A stretch of DNA of 64,000 nt from an uncultured bacterium (GTDB taxonomy: Bacteria; Bacillota; Clostridia; Peptostreptococcales; Anaerovoracaceae). Positions 18,101 through 25,323 of this stretch are shown one piece after another (position 1 is the first letter of the stretch; each line of letters opens with the position of its first letter). The notes beneath the pieces were generated by a model. It had not been told where the DNA came from and did not search any database. It worked only from the letters and a program-made list of their open reading frames with translations. The stretch is from assembly GCA_905214195.1 (NCBI GenBank), contig CAJMLH010000001.1, positions 31,314 through 95,313 of the forward strand. The letters run 5' to 3'. Position numbers and translations under genes: made by a program.

Positions 18101-18654
18101 GCAGCGGCCGCAGGGCAATAGAGGACTTGGAACAGCCGGATTTTGCATCTGCAAAGGAGAAGATTAGGTCAATGTCTCGAGGCACTGTATATCATGCTGT
18201 TTTGGAACACATGGATATTGCTTTAGCTGCAAAGGAGAGGGAATCATATATTGCCAAGCTTTTGAAGTCGATGATTGAAAATGAATTGCTCACATATGAT
18301 GAAGCAGAAATCGTAGATGCAGATAAACTTGTGTCCTTTGCATCTTCAGAACTTGGAAAGAGAATTATATCAAGCAGCAGAGTGGAAAGGGAGAAACGAT
18401 TCAATTTCATGACGGAACATGATGGAAGTAAGGTGATAATACGAGGTATAATAGATTGCTTTTTTGAGGAAGAAGATGGAATTGTACTTTTGGATTACAA
18501 AACAGGAAACTATAAGGCAAAAGCTGCCGATATTAAAATGCGTTACGGCGTGCAGATGGAACTTTACAGAAAGGCTCTTGAAGCCGCCTATGGCAAGCGG
18601 GTGAAAGAAATGTACATTTATCTGACCGACAGCGGCAGAATAGTGGAAATATAA
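15196..18654 (+). CDS. addA: Helicase-nuclease AddA of AddAB
   Basis: ATP-dependent UvrD-type helicase with a C-terminal RecB-like nuclease; processes double-strand breaks for RecA. 1152 residues, slightly shorter than the usual 1200-1250. Walker A AAAGSGKTAVL is at residues 20-30; later motifs are DEYQDSN, VGDIKQSIYKFR, VHKSKGLEFP and YVALTRA. Nuclease motifs GTVYHAVLEHMD and VLLDYKTGN near the C-terminus keep the catalytic Asp-Tyr-Lys. AddA works as a heterodimer with AddB, normally encoded immediately upstream; here the upstream gene is divergent gpmI, so addB must be elsewhere or absent. ATAAGGGG is the likely ribosome binding site, a little distant from the ATG. Confidence 0.93.
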   Translation: MNWTKEQQEAIELRGKNILVSAAAGSGKTAVLVERIKRLILDEGSSIDRMLIVTFTNAAASEMKEKIRKAITKEAEKQAEFSENLPGGKEKAAFFKRQMNLLSTANISTFHSFALEVIRRYFYLIGIEPNFKICDSTQETLLKGEAMDQLLEELFEEGDGRFFRFLKCYSGDRDEKRFRELLNNCYNTIRSLPEPFVWVRDSVERLCGGNGAGDDKTLGFIFELALEKLTSAAMMIGYNLRIAEENNLAGLIDLSSDDQKNINTLKAMIYESSGRELYESLRDALGSFKLRTMSSKIFASAENGDTLKKIVTDNRNSAKKIIRNLKEVYFSYSIDEMANEMAKTYDSALYMEELLKRYDRIYSLKKREKNLTDFGDIEHYAYSILKNQEAADFYRNRFEHIFIDEYQDSNVIQEALVDLIKRPDNLFMVGDIKQSIYKFRLAEPEIFQKKYSMYASGEEDSVKIDLNKNFRSKQPVVDFINCIFENIMEGYDDNAKLYAGNPDADMCTAVPQMLLTQVPWDENSEIDEELKNIIKAEKEAYAAAAVIRNSLGDIIFDSKRGLKRPLEKRDIVILMRGVRNYGDIFYKILSENNIPAYIDDNDGFFDTMEIDAFLSALYVIDNPKQDIHLLTLMRSEMLGFSIEEMVKIRIQFKESSYYDAFLSYGNSGSDEELACKCRDSFEKIQEWQELSKIMPLDEFVWKLMLNTGFYIAMGAMPSGGQRQANLRALTDKAAAYQDVSGSSLYGFIRYIEAVKEKKVTMGQVKMLGENDDLVRIMTVHKSKGLEFPMVILSGYCRRLNYSTAGKSPVFHKDLGMGFPIIDPGAGWYRTTLLQNMIKEKFRKEEADEEKRILYVALTRAMDRLILLGICPDIQKETERISSKAPASDSYWSMTGRVIRENYGIGVIGDEKIIGLSKGRRRSIDDMLKLMDECANIQVSPDIERMMTFEYPHERALNVRSKYSVSDINGSGRRAIEDLEQPDFASAKEKIRSMSRGTVYHAVLEHMDIALAAKERESYIAKLLKSMIENELLTYDEAEIVDADKLVSFASSELGKRIISSSRVEREKRFNFMTEHDGSKVIIRGIIDCFFEEEDGIVLLDYKTGNYKAKAADIKMRYGVQMELYRKALEAAYGKRVKEMYIYLTDSGRIVEI

Positions 18655-18674
18655 ACAAAATAAAGAAATAAAAA

Positions 18675-18730
18675 ATGAACCGGCTCTCAAAAATCGAATC
18701 AGTAATCTGATTTTGGAAGAGTCGGTTCAT
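18675..18730. terminator. Terminator between convergent addA and the DUF368 gene
   Basis: ATGAACCGGCTCT (18675-18687) pairs with AGAGTCGGTTCAT (18718-18730), with an inner AAAATCGAATCAG/CTGATTTT stem. T6 follows on the minus strand, so it mainly ends the DUF368 transcript. Confidence 0.75.
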
Positions 18731-18731
18731 C

Positions 18732-19547
18732 TTAATTTTCCGGCCTTTTGACATCCATAAAGCGTGCAGCGACAAATCCTGCTGCGAAAAATGCGATACT
18801 TGCAAAGAGTTGCCCTGCACCGGTGAAAGATGTCGGAACAATCATAAGCACAGATGATATTACAAAGCCTATAATAACTTTTGACAAAACGGAATAATGT
18901 TCTTCTATGAGTCGGTTCATGATTTTGGCACTTACCGCTACGGTTATTATAAATCCTATCATCATAGGAATGAGCACGCTCATATTGAGATTTCCGATGC
19001 CCTCTGCCATAGGCTGATAAAGACCCATAAAAAGCAGTATGGACGAGGAGCTTAATCCCGGAACCACCATGCTAAGTCCCCATATGGCTCCGCAGAAAAC
19101 AAACCATCCAAAGTTAGCCTGTATGGAATTGCCCATGTCATTTTCCAATATGTTAAAGAATACAAATGATGTTAAAAGTGCTATTATAAGGTAAGTCCAG
19201 CCTTTTTGATAACCTGCTTCGGAGGATTTTTTTATTAAGTCCGGTACTGTTCCGCATATTAGACCACAGAAAAGAGATATGGCCGCAACTGCGGAGGCTG
19301 CAAGAAAGCTCTCGACGACTTTTGCAAGCAGTACGAAGCCTACACCGCCGCCGATAAGTACAGGCAGGAGTATATGGAAGTTCGTTTTGAAAGTGCTGCG
19401 AGGGTGTGATAAAAATGACATCATAGGCTCATATATTCCAAACGCAACACAGAGAACACCGCCGCTTATTCCCGGCAAAATCGCACCGGTTCCGATAAGC
19501 GCTCCTTGAAAAAAACGAAGCAGATAAGTTTTCCACTTGGTTGTCAT
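18732..19547 (-). CDS. DUF368 membrane protein, PopT-type polyprenyl-phosphate transporter
   Basis: 271 residues with about nine hydrophobic segments and the family motifs GTGAILPGISGG near the N-terminus and WGLSMVVPGLSSSS in the second half, a pseudo-repeated PG(I/L)S re-entrant pattern. DUF368 proteins (PopT) recycle undecaprenyl phosphate across the membrane for wall synthesis (family knowledge, inferred here). ATG at 19547 is chosen over the TTG at 19562 because GAGGAA is spaced about 9 bases from the ATG and overlaps the TTG. Confidence 0.85.
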   Translation of the reverse strand: MTTKWKTYLLRFFQGALIGTGAILPGISGGVLCVAFGIYEPMMSFLSHPRSTFKTNFHILLPVLIGGGVGFVLLAKVVESFLAASAVAAISLFCGLICGTVPDLIKKSSEAGYQKGWTYLIIALLTSFVFFNILENDMGNSIQANFGWFVFCGAIWGLSMVVPGLSSSSILLFMGLYQPMAEGIGNLNMSVLIPMMIGFIITVAVSAKIMNRLIEEHYSVLSKVIIGFVISSVLMIVPTSFTGAGQLFASIAFFAAGFVAARFMDVKRPEN

Positions 19548-19677
19548 ATATTTGTTCCTCAATAATTAAAAGTTTTCTATAGATGCTATGTCGTATAAAA
19601 AGACATATTATGATTTTATCACAAAAATAATTTATACTCAAGAAAAAAGGCCTCAATCACATTAAATCATCATAATC

Positions 19678-19711
19678 AAAAGAGCATGAGGGTAAAACCT
19701 CATGCTCTTTA
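19678..19711 (-). terminator. Intrinsic terminator of gdhA
   Basis: AAAGAGCATGAGG (from 19679) and CCTCATGCTCTTT form a 13-bp stem with loop GTAAAA; placed directly after the gdhA stop in minus orientation. Confidence 0.8.
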
Positions 19712-19730
19712 TGTAAATCAAATGTTTATA

Positions 19731-21074
19731 TTATACAACGCCCTGAGCCATCATAGCTTCTGCAACTTTTTCAAAACCTGCAATGTTAGCGCCGGCTACC
19801 AAGTTGTAACCTAAGCCGTATTTTTCGCAAGCTTCAGCAGCGTGCTTATGGATGTTAACCATGATAGTTTCAAGCTGTTCGTAAACCTGAGCAGGTGAGA
19901 ATACAGTGTGTCCTGCATTCTGTCCCATTTCGATACATGAGCAAGCAACTCCGCCGGCATTTGCAGCCTTTGAAGGTCCTACTACTACACCGTTATCCAT
20001 CAGGTAAGTAAGAGCTTCGTTAGTTGTAGGCATGTTGGAACCTTCGCAGAGGTACTTACAACCGTTAGCAACCATAGTCTGAGCATCTTCAATGCGGATT
20101 TCGTTCTGAGTAGCGCAAGGAATGTAAAGGTCAGCCTTAACTTCCCAAGGTTTCTTGCTTGCAAAGAACTTAGCACCAGGGAACTTGTCTGCATAAGGAG
20201 CGCAGATGTTCTTTCCGGAGTTTCTGAGTTCCAGCATGTAGTCAACTTTTTCACCTGTAACACCATCTTCGTCATAGATGTATCCGTCCGGACCGGAGAT
20301 AGTGATTACTTTAGCGCCTAATTCGTTGAGTTTCTTTACTGTACCCCAGGATACATTACCGAAACCGGAAACTGCAACTGTCTTGCCCTTTAATTCTTCT
20401 CCGCAGTGTTTCAGCATTTCTCTTGCAAAGAATACGATACCGTAGCCTGTAGCTTCAGTTCTTCCTGCAAGTCCGCCGTATGAAAGGCCTTTTCCTGTAA
20501 GTACGCCTTCGTATCTGTCAACGATTCTCTTGTACTGTCCGAACAGGTAGCCGATTTCTCTTGCACCTACACCTAAGTCTCCGGCAGGAACATCAGTGTT
20601 AGGTCCGATATGTCTGTATAATTCAGTCATGAAAGCCTGGCAGAATCTCATGATTTCCGCATCGGATTTTCCGTTAGGGTCAAAGTCTGCACCGCCCTTG
20701 CCGCCGCCGATAGGAAGACCGGTTAAGCTGTTCTTAAAGATCTGTTCAAATCCGAGGAACTTGATGATTCCAGGATATACATTAGGAGCAAATCTGATAC
20801 CGCCCTTGTAAGGTCCAAGTGCGCTGTTGAACTGGTATCTGTATCCTCTGTTTACCTGAACATCTCCGTTATCGTCGGTCCAAACTACTCTGAATGAGAT
20901 TCCTCTTTCAGGTTCTATAAGTCTTTCAATGAGACCGGCTTTTACATACTCAGGATGAGCTTCAAGAACCGGTTCGATTGACTTTAAAACTTCTTCTACA
21001 GTCTGGTGAAATTCAGGTTCGCCTGGATTTCTTTTTTTAGCAAGTTCAATGTACTTGTCAACAATGTTTGCCAT
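19731..21074 (-). CDS. gdhA: NADP-type glutamate dehydrogenase
   Basis: Hexameric enzyme of ammonia assimilation, 2-oxoglutarate + NH4+ + NADPH to glutamate; also usable for glutamate fermentation. 447 residues, the size of the small hexameric class. Motifs: YKGGIRF, the catalytic-Lys region LPIGGGKGG, DVPAGDLGVGAREIGY, and the Rossmann loop VSGFGNVSWG with a following Ser (TISGPDG), typical of NADP-preferring clostridial enzymes. Codon use is strongly biased, suggesting high expression; GAGGAG precedes the ATG. Confidence 0.95.
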   Translation of the reverse strand: MANIVDKYIELAKKRNPGEPEFHQTVEEVLKSIEPVLEAHPEYVKAGLIERLIEPERGISFRVVWTDDNGDVQVNRGYRYQFNSALGPYKGGIRFAPNVYPGIIKFLGFEQIFKNSLTGLPIGGGKGGADFDPNGKSDAEIMRFCQAFMTELYRHIGPNTDVPAGDLGVGAREIGYLFGQYKRIVDRYEGVLTGKGLSYGGLAGRTEATGYGIVFFAREMLKHCGEELKGKTVAVSGFGNVSWGTVKKLNELGAKVITISGPDGYIYDEDGVTGEKVDYMLELRNSGKNICAPYADKFPGAKFFASKKPWEVKADLYIPCATQNEIRIEDAQTMVANGCKYLCEGSNMPTTNEALTYLMDNGVVVGPSKAANAGGVACSCIEMGQNAGHTVFSPAQVYEQLETIMVNIHKHAAEACEKYGLGYNLVAGANIAGFEKVAEAMMAQGVV

Positions 21075-21140
21075 GGTTAATCTCCTCTTCTCTTTAACAT
21101 TATCGTTTTGTTACTAATACAACAAAGTCTTTATATTCTC

Positions 21141-21169
21141 AATTTAACACTATCTAAATGCTTTGTCAA
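21141..21169 (-). promoter_or_regulatory. Promoter of gdhA
   Basis: On the minus strand, TTGACA (21169-21164) and TAAATT (21146-21141) with a 17-base spacer, about 70 bases before the gdhA start. Confidence 0.65.
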
Positions 21170-21273
21170 CACCGTGTATACAATATTCTTTTGTTCTTTT
21201 TTTTGTTCAATTTTGTAGCAGAATTTTTAAGAATATTAAACAAAATTATGGTTTGAAATCCTAAACTTGCGCC

Positions 21274-21303
21274 TTGCCAAAGTTTATATCATTGATATAT
21301 AAT
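21274..21303 (+). promoter_or_regulatory. Promoter of mgtE leader
   Basis: TTGCCA at 21274-21279 and TATAAT at 21298-21303, spacer 18. Transcription from it would give a leader of about 158 bases before mgtE. Confidence 0.65.
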
Positions 21304-21340
21304 AGAATAGTTAAGGAATAAATAGAAAAGGAGAAGAAAT

Positions 21341-21412
21341 ATGGACGCTGTTCCTGACGGGAAAATTTACAATACTGAAAAAACTCCTGTTTTATTCCGG
21401 GAAAAACGATGA
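21341..21412 (+). CDS. Putative 23-residue leader peptide of mgtE
   Basis: A short ORF with a strong AAAAGGAG ribosome binding site (21326-21333) and ATG at 21341, ending TGA 21410-21412. The peptide starts MDAVPDG, has TEKTP in the middle and ends LFREKR: acidic/proline residues early, basic residues at the end. Its last codons contain the 5' arm of one leader helix, and the anti-Shine-Dalgarno strand starts 2 bases after its stop. Such placement is expected of a translated regulatory leader. Proline/acidic leader peptides control mgtA in enterobacteria (MgtL); this one is not homologous in any way I can show. Confidence 0.55.
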   Translation: MDAVPDGKIYNTEKTPVLFREKR

Positions 21413-21468
21413 TTTGAAATCTCCGTTTGTCTCGGAATGACGGGGCAAATGAAAGGAGGAGATTTCGA
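21392..21468 (+). promoter_or_regulatory. Two-state RNA switch controlling mgtE translation
   Basis: Two mutually exclusive 11-bp helices. Helix A pairs 21392-21402 (core ATTCCGGG) with 21430-21440 (core CTCGGAAT). Helix B pairs 21414-21424 (core GAAATCTCC) with 21458-21468 (core GGAGATTTC), covering part of the mgtE Shine-Dalgarno and the A of its start codon. The helix-B 5' strand lies in the loop of helix A, so forming A frees the mgtE start and forming B hides it. The helix-A 5' arm lies inside the leader ORF, so ribosomes can decide the outcome. Pairings checked base by base (A has two G-U pairs, B one); the ligand logic is inference. Confidence 0.6.
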
Positions 21469-22871
21469 TGGATATAAATATGATAAAAGAGCCGGAGAAA
21501 GCTATAGACGAGTCTTTAGAAAAAATCTTCGCTTGTATAGAAGAAAAAAAATATTTTAAAGCAAGAGACGAATTGCTTAAACATAATGAAGCGGATATAG
21601 CCGAGATGTTTGAGGAAATGCTTGAAGATACCAATATCCTTGAATCGACGATAGTAATTTACAGGCTTCTTCCAAAGAATGTGTCGGTAGAGGTATTTTC
21701 TTACTTGCCTTCGGACGACCAACTTAAGATAGTAAACGGAATTACCGATGCGGAGCTTAGTTATATCGTTCAACAACTTGATTTTGACGACAAGATAGAT
21801 ATACTTGAGGAGCTTCCGGCCAATCTTGTAGATAAAATTTTGGAGAAAGCGCCTAAAGATGAAAGGCGGCTTATCAATACTTTTTTGAATTATCCCGATG
21901 ATTGTGCGGGAAGTTTGATGACTCCCGATTATATCAGTCTGCAAAAAGAAATGACCGTTGGCGAGGCTCTTGCGTACATCAAAAAAGAGGGAATGGACGC
22001 TGAGACCATATATACATGTTATGTTAAAGATACAGGACGCAGGCTCATAGGTATAGTATCATTGAGTACGCTGGTGGTGTCGGATGATAACACAAGAATT
22101 AAGGACATCATGCATACCGATTATGTCTGGATAGATGTTTATGAGGGGCAGGAAGAGGTTGCAGAACAGTTCAAGAAATACGGATTCATCGCTATGCCTG
22201 TAGTTGACAAGGAGCACAGGCTTATCGGAATAATCACATTCGATGATATACTTGATGTAATCGAAGATGAAAATACAGAAGATATCGAGCGTATGGCAGG
22301 TATCATAGACTTTGAAGATTCCGACAAAGATTATCTGGATGTATCTGTATGGCAGCATGCCATAAACAGATTGCCTTGGCTTCTTATACTTATGGTGGCA
22401 TATATTTTCACAGGGATGATAATAACGAGTTTTGAAGCAAAGCTATCAGAAGTTATAAGCCTTGTGTCATATATGCCTATGCTTATGGGAACAGGAGGAA
22501 ACAGCGGTTCTCAGGCGGCCACTTTGATTATAAGAGGTATAGCCATGGATGAAGTTGATCCCTCGGATGCTCCTAAAGTGCTATGGAAAGAGGCACGGAT
22601 AGGAATGATAATAGGTGTTATACTGAGCGTCTTTAATTTTGGAAGGATATATTTTATAGACGGATATGACACAATGATAGCTCTTACAGTATGCAGTGCG
22701 ATGCTGTTCATAGTAATCTTTGCCAAGATACTTGGCAGTATGATTCCGCTGATAGTAAAGAAAATCAATTTGGATCCGGCATTGATAGCTAATCCTGCAA
22801 TATCGTCTATTTCCGATGCTGTTGCACTTTCCATATATTTTGCCATGGCATCATTGTTCCTTGGACTTTAA
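21468..22871 (+). CDS. mgtE: Magnesium transporter MgtE
   Basis: Dimeric Mg2+ channel/transporter. 467 residues: an N-terminal superhelical domain (residues about 10-140), a CBS pair (about 145-265, ending FDDILDVIEDENTEDIERM), a linker helix, and a C-terminal membrane domain of five helices containing GTGGNSGSQAATLIIRG, the cytoplasmic pore loop, and a later NPAISSISDA. The cytoplasmic domains of MgtE close the pore at high Mg2+ (family knowledge). The start is set by AAAGGAGGAG (21452-21461) and ATG 21468, which is embedded in the RNA switch described above. Confidence 0.95.
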   Translation: MDINMIKEPEKAIDESLEKIFACIEEKKYFKARDELLKHNEADIAEMFEEMLEDTNILESTIVIYRLLPKNVSVEVFSYLPSDDQLKIVNGITDAELSYIVQQLDFDDKIDILEELPANLVDKILEKAPKDERRLINTFLNYPDDCAGSLMTPDYISLQKEMTVGEALAYIKKEGMDAETIYTCYVKDTGRRLIGIVSLSTLVVSDDNTRIKDIMHTDYVWIDVYEGQEEVAEQFKKYGFIAMPVVDKEHRLIGIITFDDILDVIEDENTEDIERMAGIIDFEDSDKDYLDVSVWQHAINRLPWLLILMVAYIFTGMIITSFEAKLSEVISLVSYMPMLMGTGGNSGSQAATLIIRGIAMDEVDPSDAPKVLWKEARIGMIIGVILSVFNFGRIYFIDGYDTMIALTVCSAMLFIVIFAKILGSMIPLIVKKINLDPALIANPAISSISDAVALSIYFAMASLFLGL

Positions 22872-22890
22872 ATTTCATAGGATGAATTAA

Positions 22891-22942
22891 GAGGCTGTCT
22901 GATTAACGATTTTAATCGTTAGTATGGCAGCCTGTTTTTTTT
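22891..22942 (+). terminator. Intrinsic terminator of mgtE
   Basis: AGGCTG..ATTAACGATT pairs with AATCGTTA..CAGCCT, followed by a T8 run (22934-22941). The short reading frame starting at 22924 inside it is not a gene. Confidence 0.85.
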
Positions 22943-23276
22943 GCTTTATGATAATGAGGGCAGTTTACAAGCCGCAATCCGTTAATACTGTAATGCTGCT
23001 TCGGCTGAAATTTTTCGGTCGGCACGGAATTTGTTACAGGATTTTTGACATCAAATCACATCAAAAAACAAAAAATAATAGGAAATCGGACGAATACCCC
23101 AATTGTACAAGTAATTTGTTTCTTAAATAAATTTTATTATTTAATACTTTATTACAAAAATATTTATGAATATTGTATACTTAACGACTTTACATTGACA
23201 AAATAAAGTACGCATGTTAATTTTTTGTTAAACAAGCATTGTAACTGTATTAAAATCTGAAACGAGGGTGATGCAT
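22943..23276. promoter_or_regulatory. Intergenic region with promoter of the 23277 gene
   Basis: About 330 bases without a gene. TTGACA at 23195-23200 and TAATTT at 23218-23223 (spacer 17) form a likely promoter. Nothing else recognised; the central part is very A/T-rich. Confidence 0.5.
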
Positions 23277-23666
23277 ATGAATGAAGATAAAAAGAAGAAA
23301 TGGCTAAAAGGGGGTATAGCCGTTCTTATAATAATCTTTGTACTTAATATACCCATAGTGTCAGATGTGATTGCTGTGGCGAGAATGGGATGGCTTCATC
23401 GTGTTATAGCTATAGAAAAGATTCAGTATGACGGCGAAGAACATAATTTGTTTGTATTTAAAAAGCGTGAATTGTATGAGGAATACGGAGAAACTGTAGC
23501 ATATGCCGTAGAAAACAATATATTCAGGGCCAAAGTTAGGATTTGGGAGCCATGCACGGGAATTACAGGGCATACTGTGAAGCCTACCATTGGCGATATT
23601 TATCAGGAAGATTCAGAACATTTTACACCGGGAACAGAACCTCGAGAGAAAAAAGAAAAGGGATAA
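23277..23666 (+). CDS. Membrane-anchored extracytoplasmic protein, unrecognised
   Basis: 129 residues. The N-terminus MNEDKKKKWLKGGIAVLIII has a basic patch then a hydrophobic anchor (residues about 11-32); the rest is hydrophilic and probably outside the membrane, ending in a charged GTEPREKKEKG tail. ATG 23277 follows GAGGGTG at correct spacing; the ATG at 23271 is too close. No family recognised. Followed by a strong terminator, so monocistronic. Confidence 0.6.
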   Translation: MNEDKKKKWLKGGIAVLIIIFVLNIPIVSDVIAVARMGWLHRVIAIEKIQYDGEEHNLFVFKKRELYEEYGETVAYAVENNIFRAKVRIWEPCTGITGHTVKPTIGDIYQEDSEHFTPGTEPREKKEKG

Positions 23667-23712
23667 TTTAAAATAGTCGCTTTGGAAAGCTTCGGAGCAA
23701 TGTTAAAAGAGA

Positions 23713-23759
23713 CTGCCGCACCGGCGATTAAAATCGCTAATGCGGCGGTTTCTTTTTTT
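23713..23759 (+). terminator. Intrinsic terminator
   Basis: GCCGCA..GCGATT pairs with AATCGC..TGCGGC, then a T-rich run (TTTCTTTTTTT). It ends the 23277 transcript. Confidence 0.85.
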
Positions 23760-24413
23760 GTGTTCTATATCAAATACCATGGCAAGGGTTCAGGCTGCGG
23801 TGTACTTGAATTGTATGTATCTCGTGTCGTGGAAATGTTGGCTGAGTTTGTGATTTTCGGCAAAATAGCCAACAAATCACCGACTGAGGCGGTCGAAATT
23901 TGTCATATAATGTTGACTGGTTGCTATTTATTCTATTTTTGAAGATTTTGACAACATTTTAGGGGGAAAATGTTGTCATATTGAGTTGTAATTTTAAAAT
24001 TAGCCACTTTTTGGCTTCTTGGTGACAACTTTCGACAATTCTCGATGAGCATCGACAGTTGTTTGTTGGCGATTTAGTCCCAAAACACAAATTCAGACAA
24101 CAATTAAACAATGGGGGGCATTTCAATATTTCAACATTTCACAGCTCGTAGTTCACATTTCAACATTTCACAACGACTTACAGGCTAAGCGATCCTTAAT
24201 CAAACCTTGCAAGTCGATTATTCCGAAATGTCTCGCCGGCTGCAATTTTTGCGAGGAAGGCCGAAATAAGAGCATTGATGGAATAGCAATTCTCTATTGA
24301 GTGAGGACAATCTCCACAGCTTCAAAATATGTTGGGTACAATAACAAAAATGCGTATAACGGCAGCCGAATAAGGAAATCCTTATATAATAAAGATTTTA
24401 TAAGGAGTGTCTT
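23760..24413. other. 650-base gene-free region upstream of gpr
   Basis: No ORF with a ribosome binding site. Contents seen: a hairpin at 23949-23978; short A/T-rich reiterations of ATTTCAACATTTCAC near 24125-24170; a 7-bp-arm palindrome ATAAGGA-AA-TCCTTAT at 24370-24385 directly followed by a -10-like TATAAT (24385-24390) just before gpr. None of the common structured RNAs (SRP RNA, tmRNA, RNase P, 6S) was recognisable. Confidence 0.4.
23949..23978. repeat. Perfect inverted repeat with G-rich loop
   Basis: TGACAACATTTT and AAAATGTTGTCA form a 12-bp perfect stem around AGGGGG. There is no T-run, so it is not a standard terminator. It could be a protein-binding palindrome, a small-RNA fold or a mobile repeat. 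Confidence 0.5.
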
Positions 24414-25295
24414 ATGCAGTACAGAACTGATTTGGCGATAGAAAATCATGAGCTGATTGAAGAAGCAAGAGCAAGGGCTACAGGATATATAAAAAAACAG
24501 CAGCAAAAGGATGAGGACATATGCGTTACAGAGATTATCATCACCGATGAGCAAGGCGAAATAGCTTTCGGAAAACCTAAGGGAACTTATATAACAATAG
24601 AAGTTGACGGAATATTGGAACAAAAGGATAAAATCAAGGAAAGAGCGGCCCATACTTTGGCAGAGGAACTGAAAAAGATGATAAAATTCGATTATTATCT
24701 CAAAGTACTTGTAGTCGGTCTTGGAAATGAGAAAGTGACACCTGACAGCCTTGGACCGCATACTGTAGACAAGGTTAAGATAACGGCTCATCTTTTTGAG
24801 ATATTCAAAGCTGATGGAGATTGGGAGATGGCCAATGTAAGCGGATTTAATCCATCAGTTACAGGCGTTACCGGAATGGAGACGGCAGACCTTATAGAAA
24901 AAGTAACATCTATGGTTCATCCCGATGTTGTACTTATTGTGGACTCTCTTGCGGCAAGGAATATCGATAGGATGAGCACTACCATACAGCTATGCGATAC
25001 CGGGATAGAACCGGGGGCAGGCATGGGAAACAGGAGAAAGGCGATTTCAGAGGAGACTTTAGGATGTAAAGTTGTTTCCATAGGAGTTCCGACCGTAATA
25101 GATTCAAGGAATTTGATTATTGAAGCAGTACAGGCAACGGAGTTTGCCGACGAAAAAAAGATAGATAAATATTTTAAAGATAAAGAGTTGAATATGATAG
25201 TTACTTCGACAGATATAGACGAAATAATAAAAGATTTTTCGGACATAATCTCAAATGCTATAAATATAACACTTCACCCCGGCATATATTCTTAA
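24414..25295 (+). CDS. gpr: Spore germination protease GPR
   Basis: Degrades small acid-soluble spore proteins at germination. 293 residues, shorter than the approximately 370 of Bacillus enzymes and typical of clostridial forms. The N-terminal YRTDLAIENHELI is the family propeptide/start motif; VVGLGNEKVTPDSLGPHTVDK and the SLAARNIDR region follow, each carrying an Asp proposed for catalysis. Made as a zymogen in the forespore under sigma G (family knowledge). AAGGAG precedes ATG 24414. gpr followed by spoIIP is a conserved pair and marks the organism as a spore former. Confidence 0.95.
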   Translation: MQYRTDLAIENHELIEEARARATGYIKKQQQKDEDICVTEIIITDEQGEIAFGKPKGTYITIEVDGILEQKDKIKERAAHTLAEELKKMIKFDYYLKVLVVGLGNEKVTPDSLGPHTVDKVKITAHLFEIFKADGDWEMANVSGFNPSVTGVTGMETADLIEKVTSMVHPDVVLIVDSLAARNIDRMSTTIQLCDTGIEPGAGMGNRRKAISEETLGCKVVSIGVPTVIDSRNLIIEAVQATEFADEKKIDKYFKDKELNMIVTSTDIDEIIKDFSDIISNAINITLHPGIYS

Positions 25296-25323
25296 AGTCA
25301 GACTATATACCGAGGGGGAAAAT

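Noticed and set aside
21304..21467. M-box magnesium riboswitch upstream of mgtE
   Set aside because: I could not find the conserved M-box blocks, and the leader is short; the leader-ORF and two-helix arrangement explains the sequence better.
22924..23130. 68-codon reading frame after mgtE
   Set aside because: It begins inside the mgtE terminator and has no ribosome binding site.
23682..23942. 86-codon reading frame after the 23277 gene
   Set aside because: It spans the terminator at 23713-23759; the start is not ATG with a ribosome binding site and composition is non-coding.
24000..24410. Possible tmRNA, SRP RNA, 6S RNA or T-box in the gene-free region
   Set aside because: None of the conserved sequence blocks of these RNAs could be found by eye on either strand.
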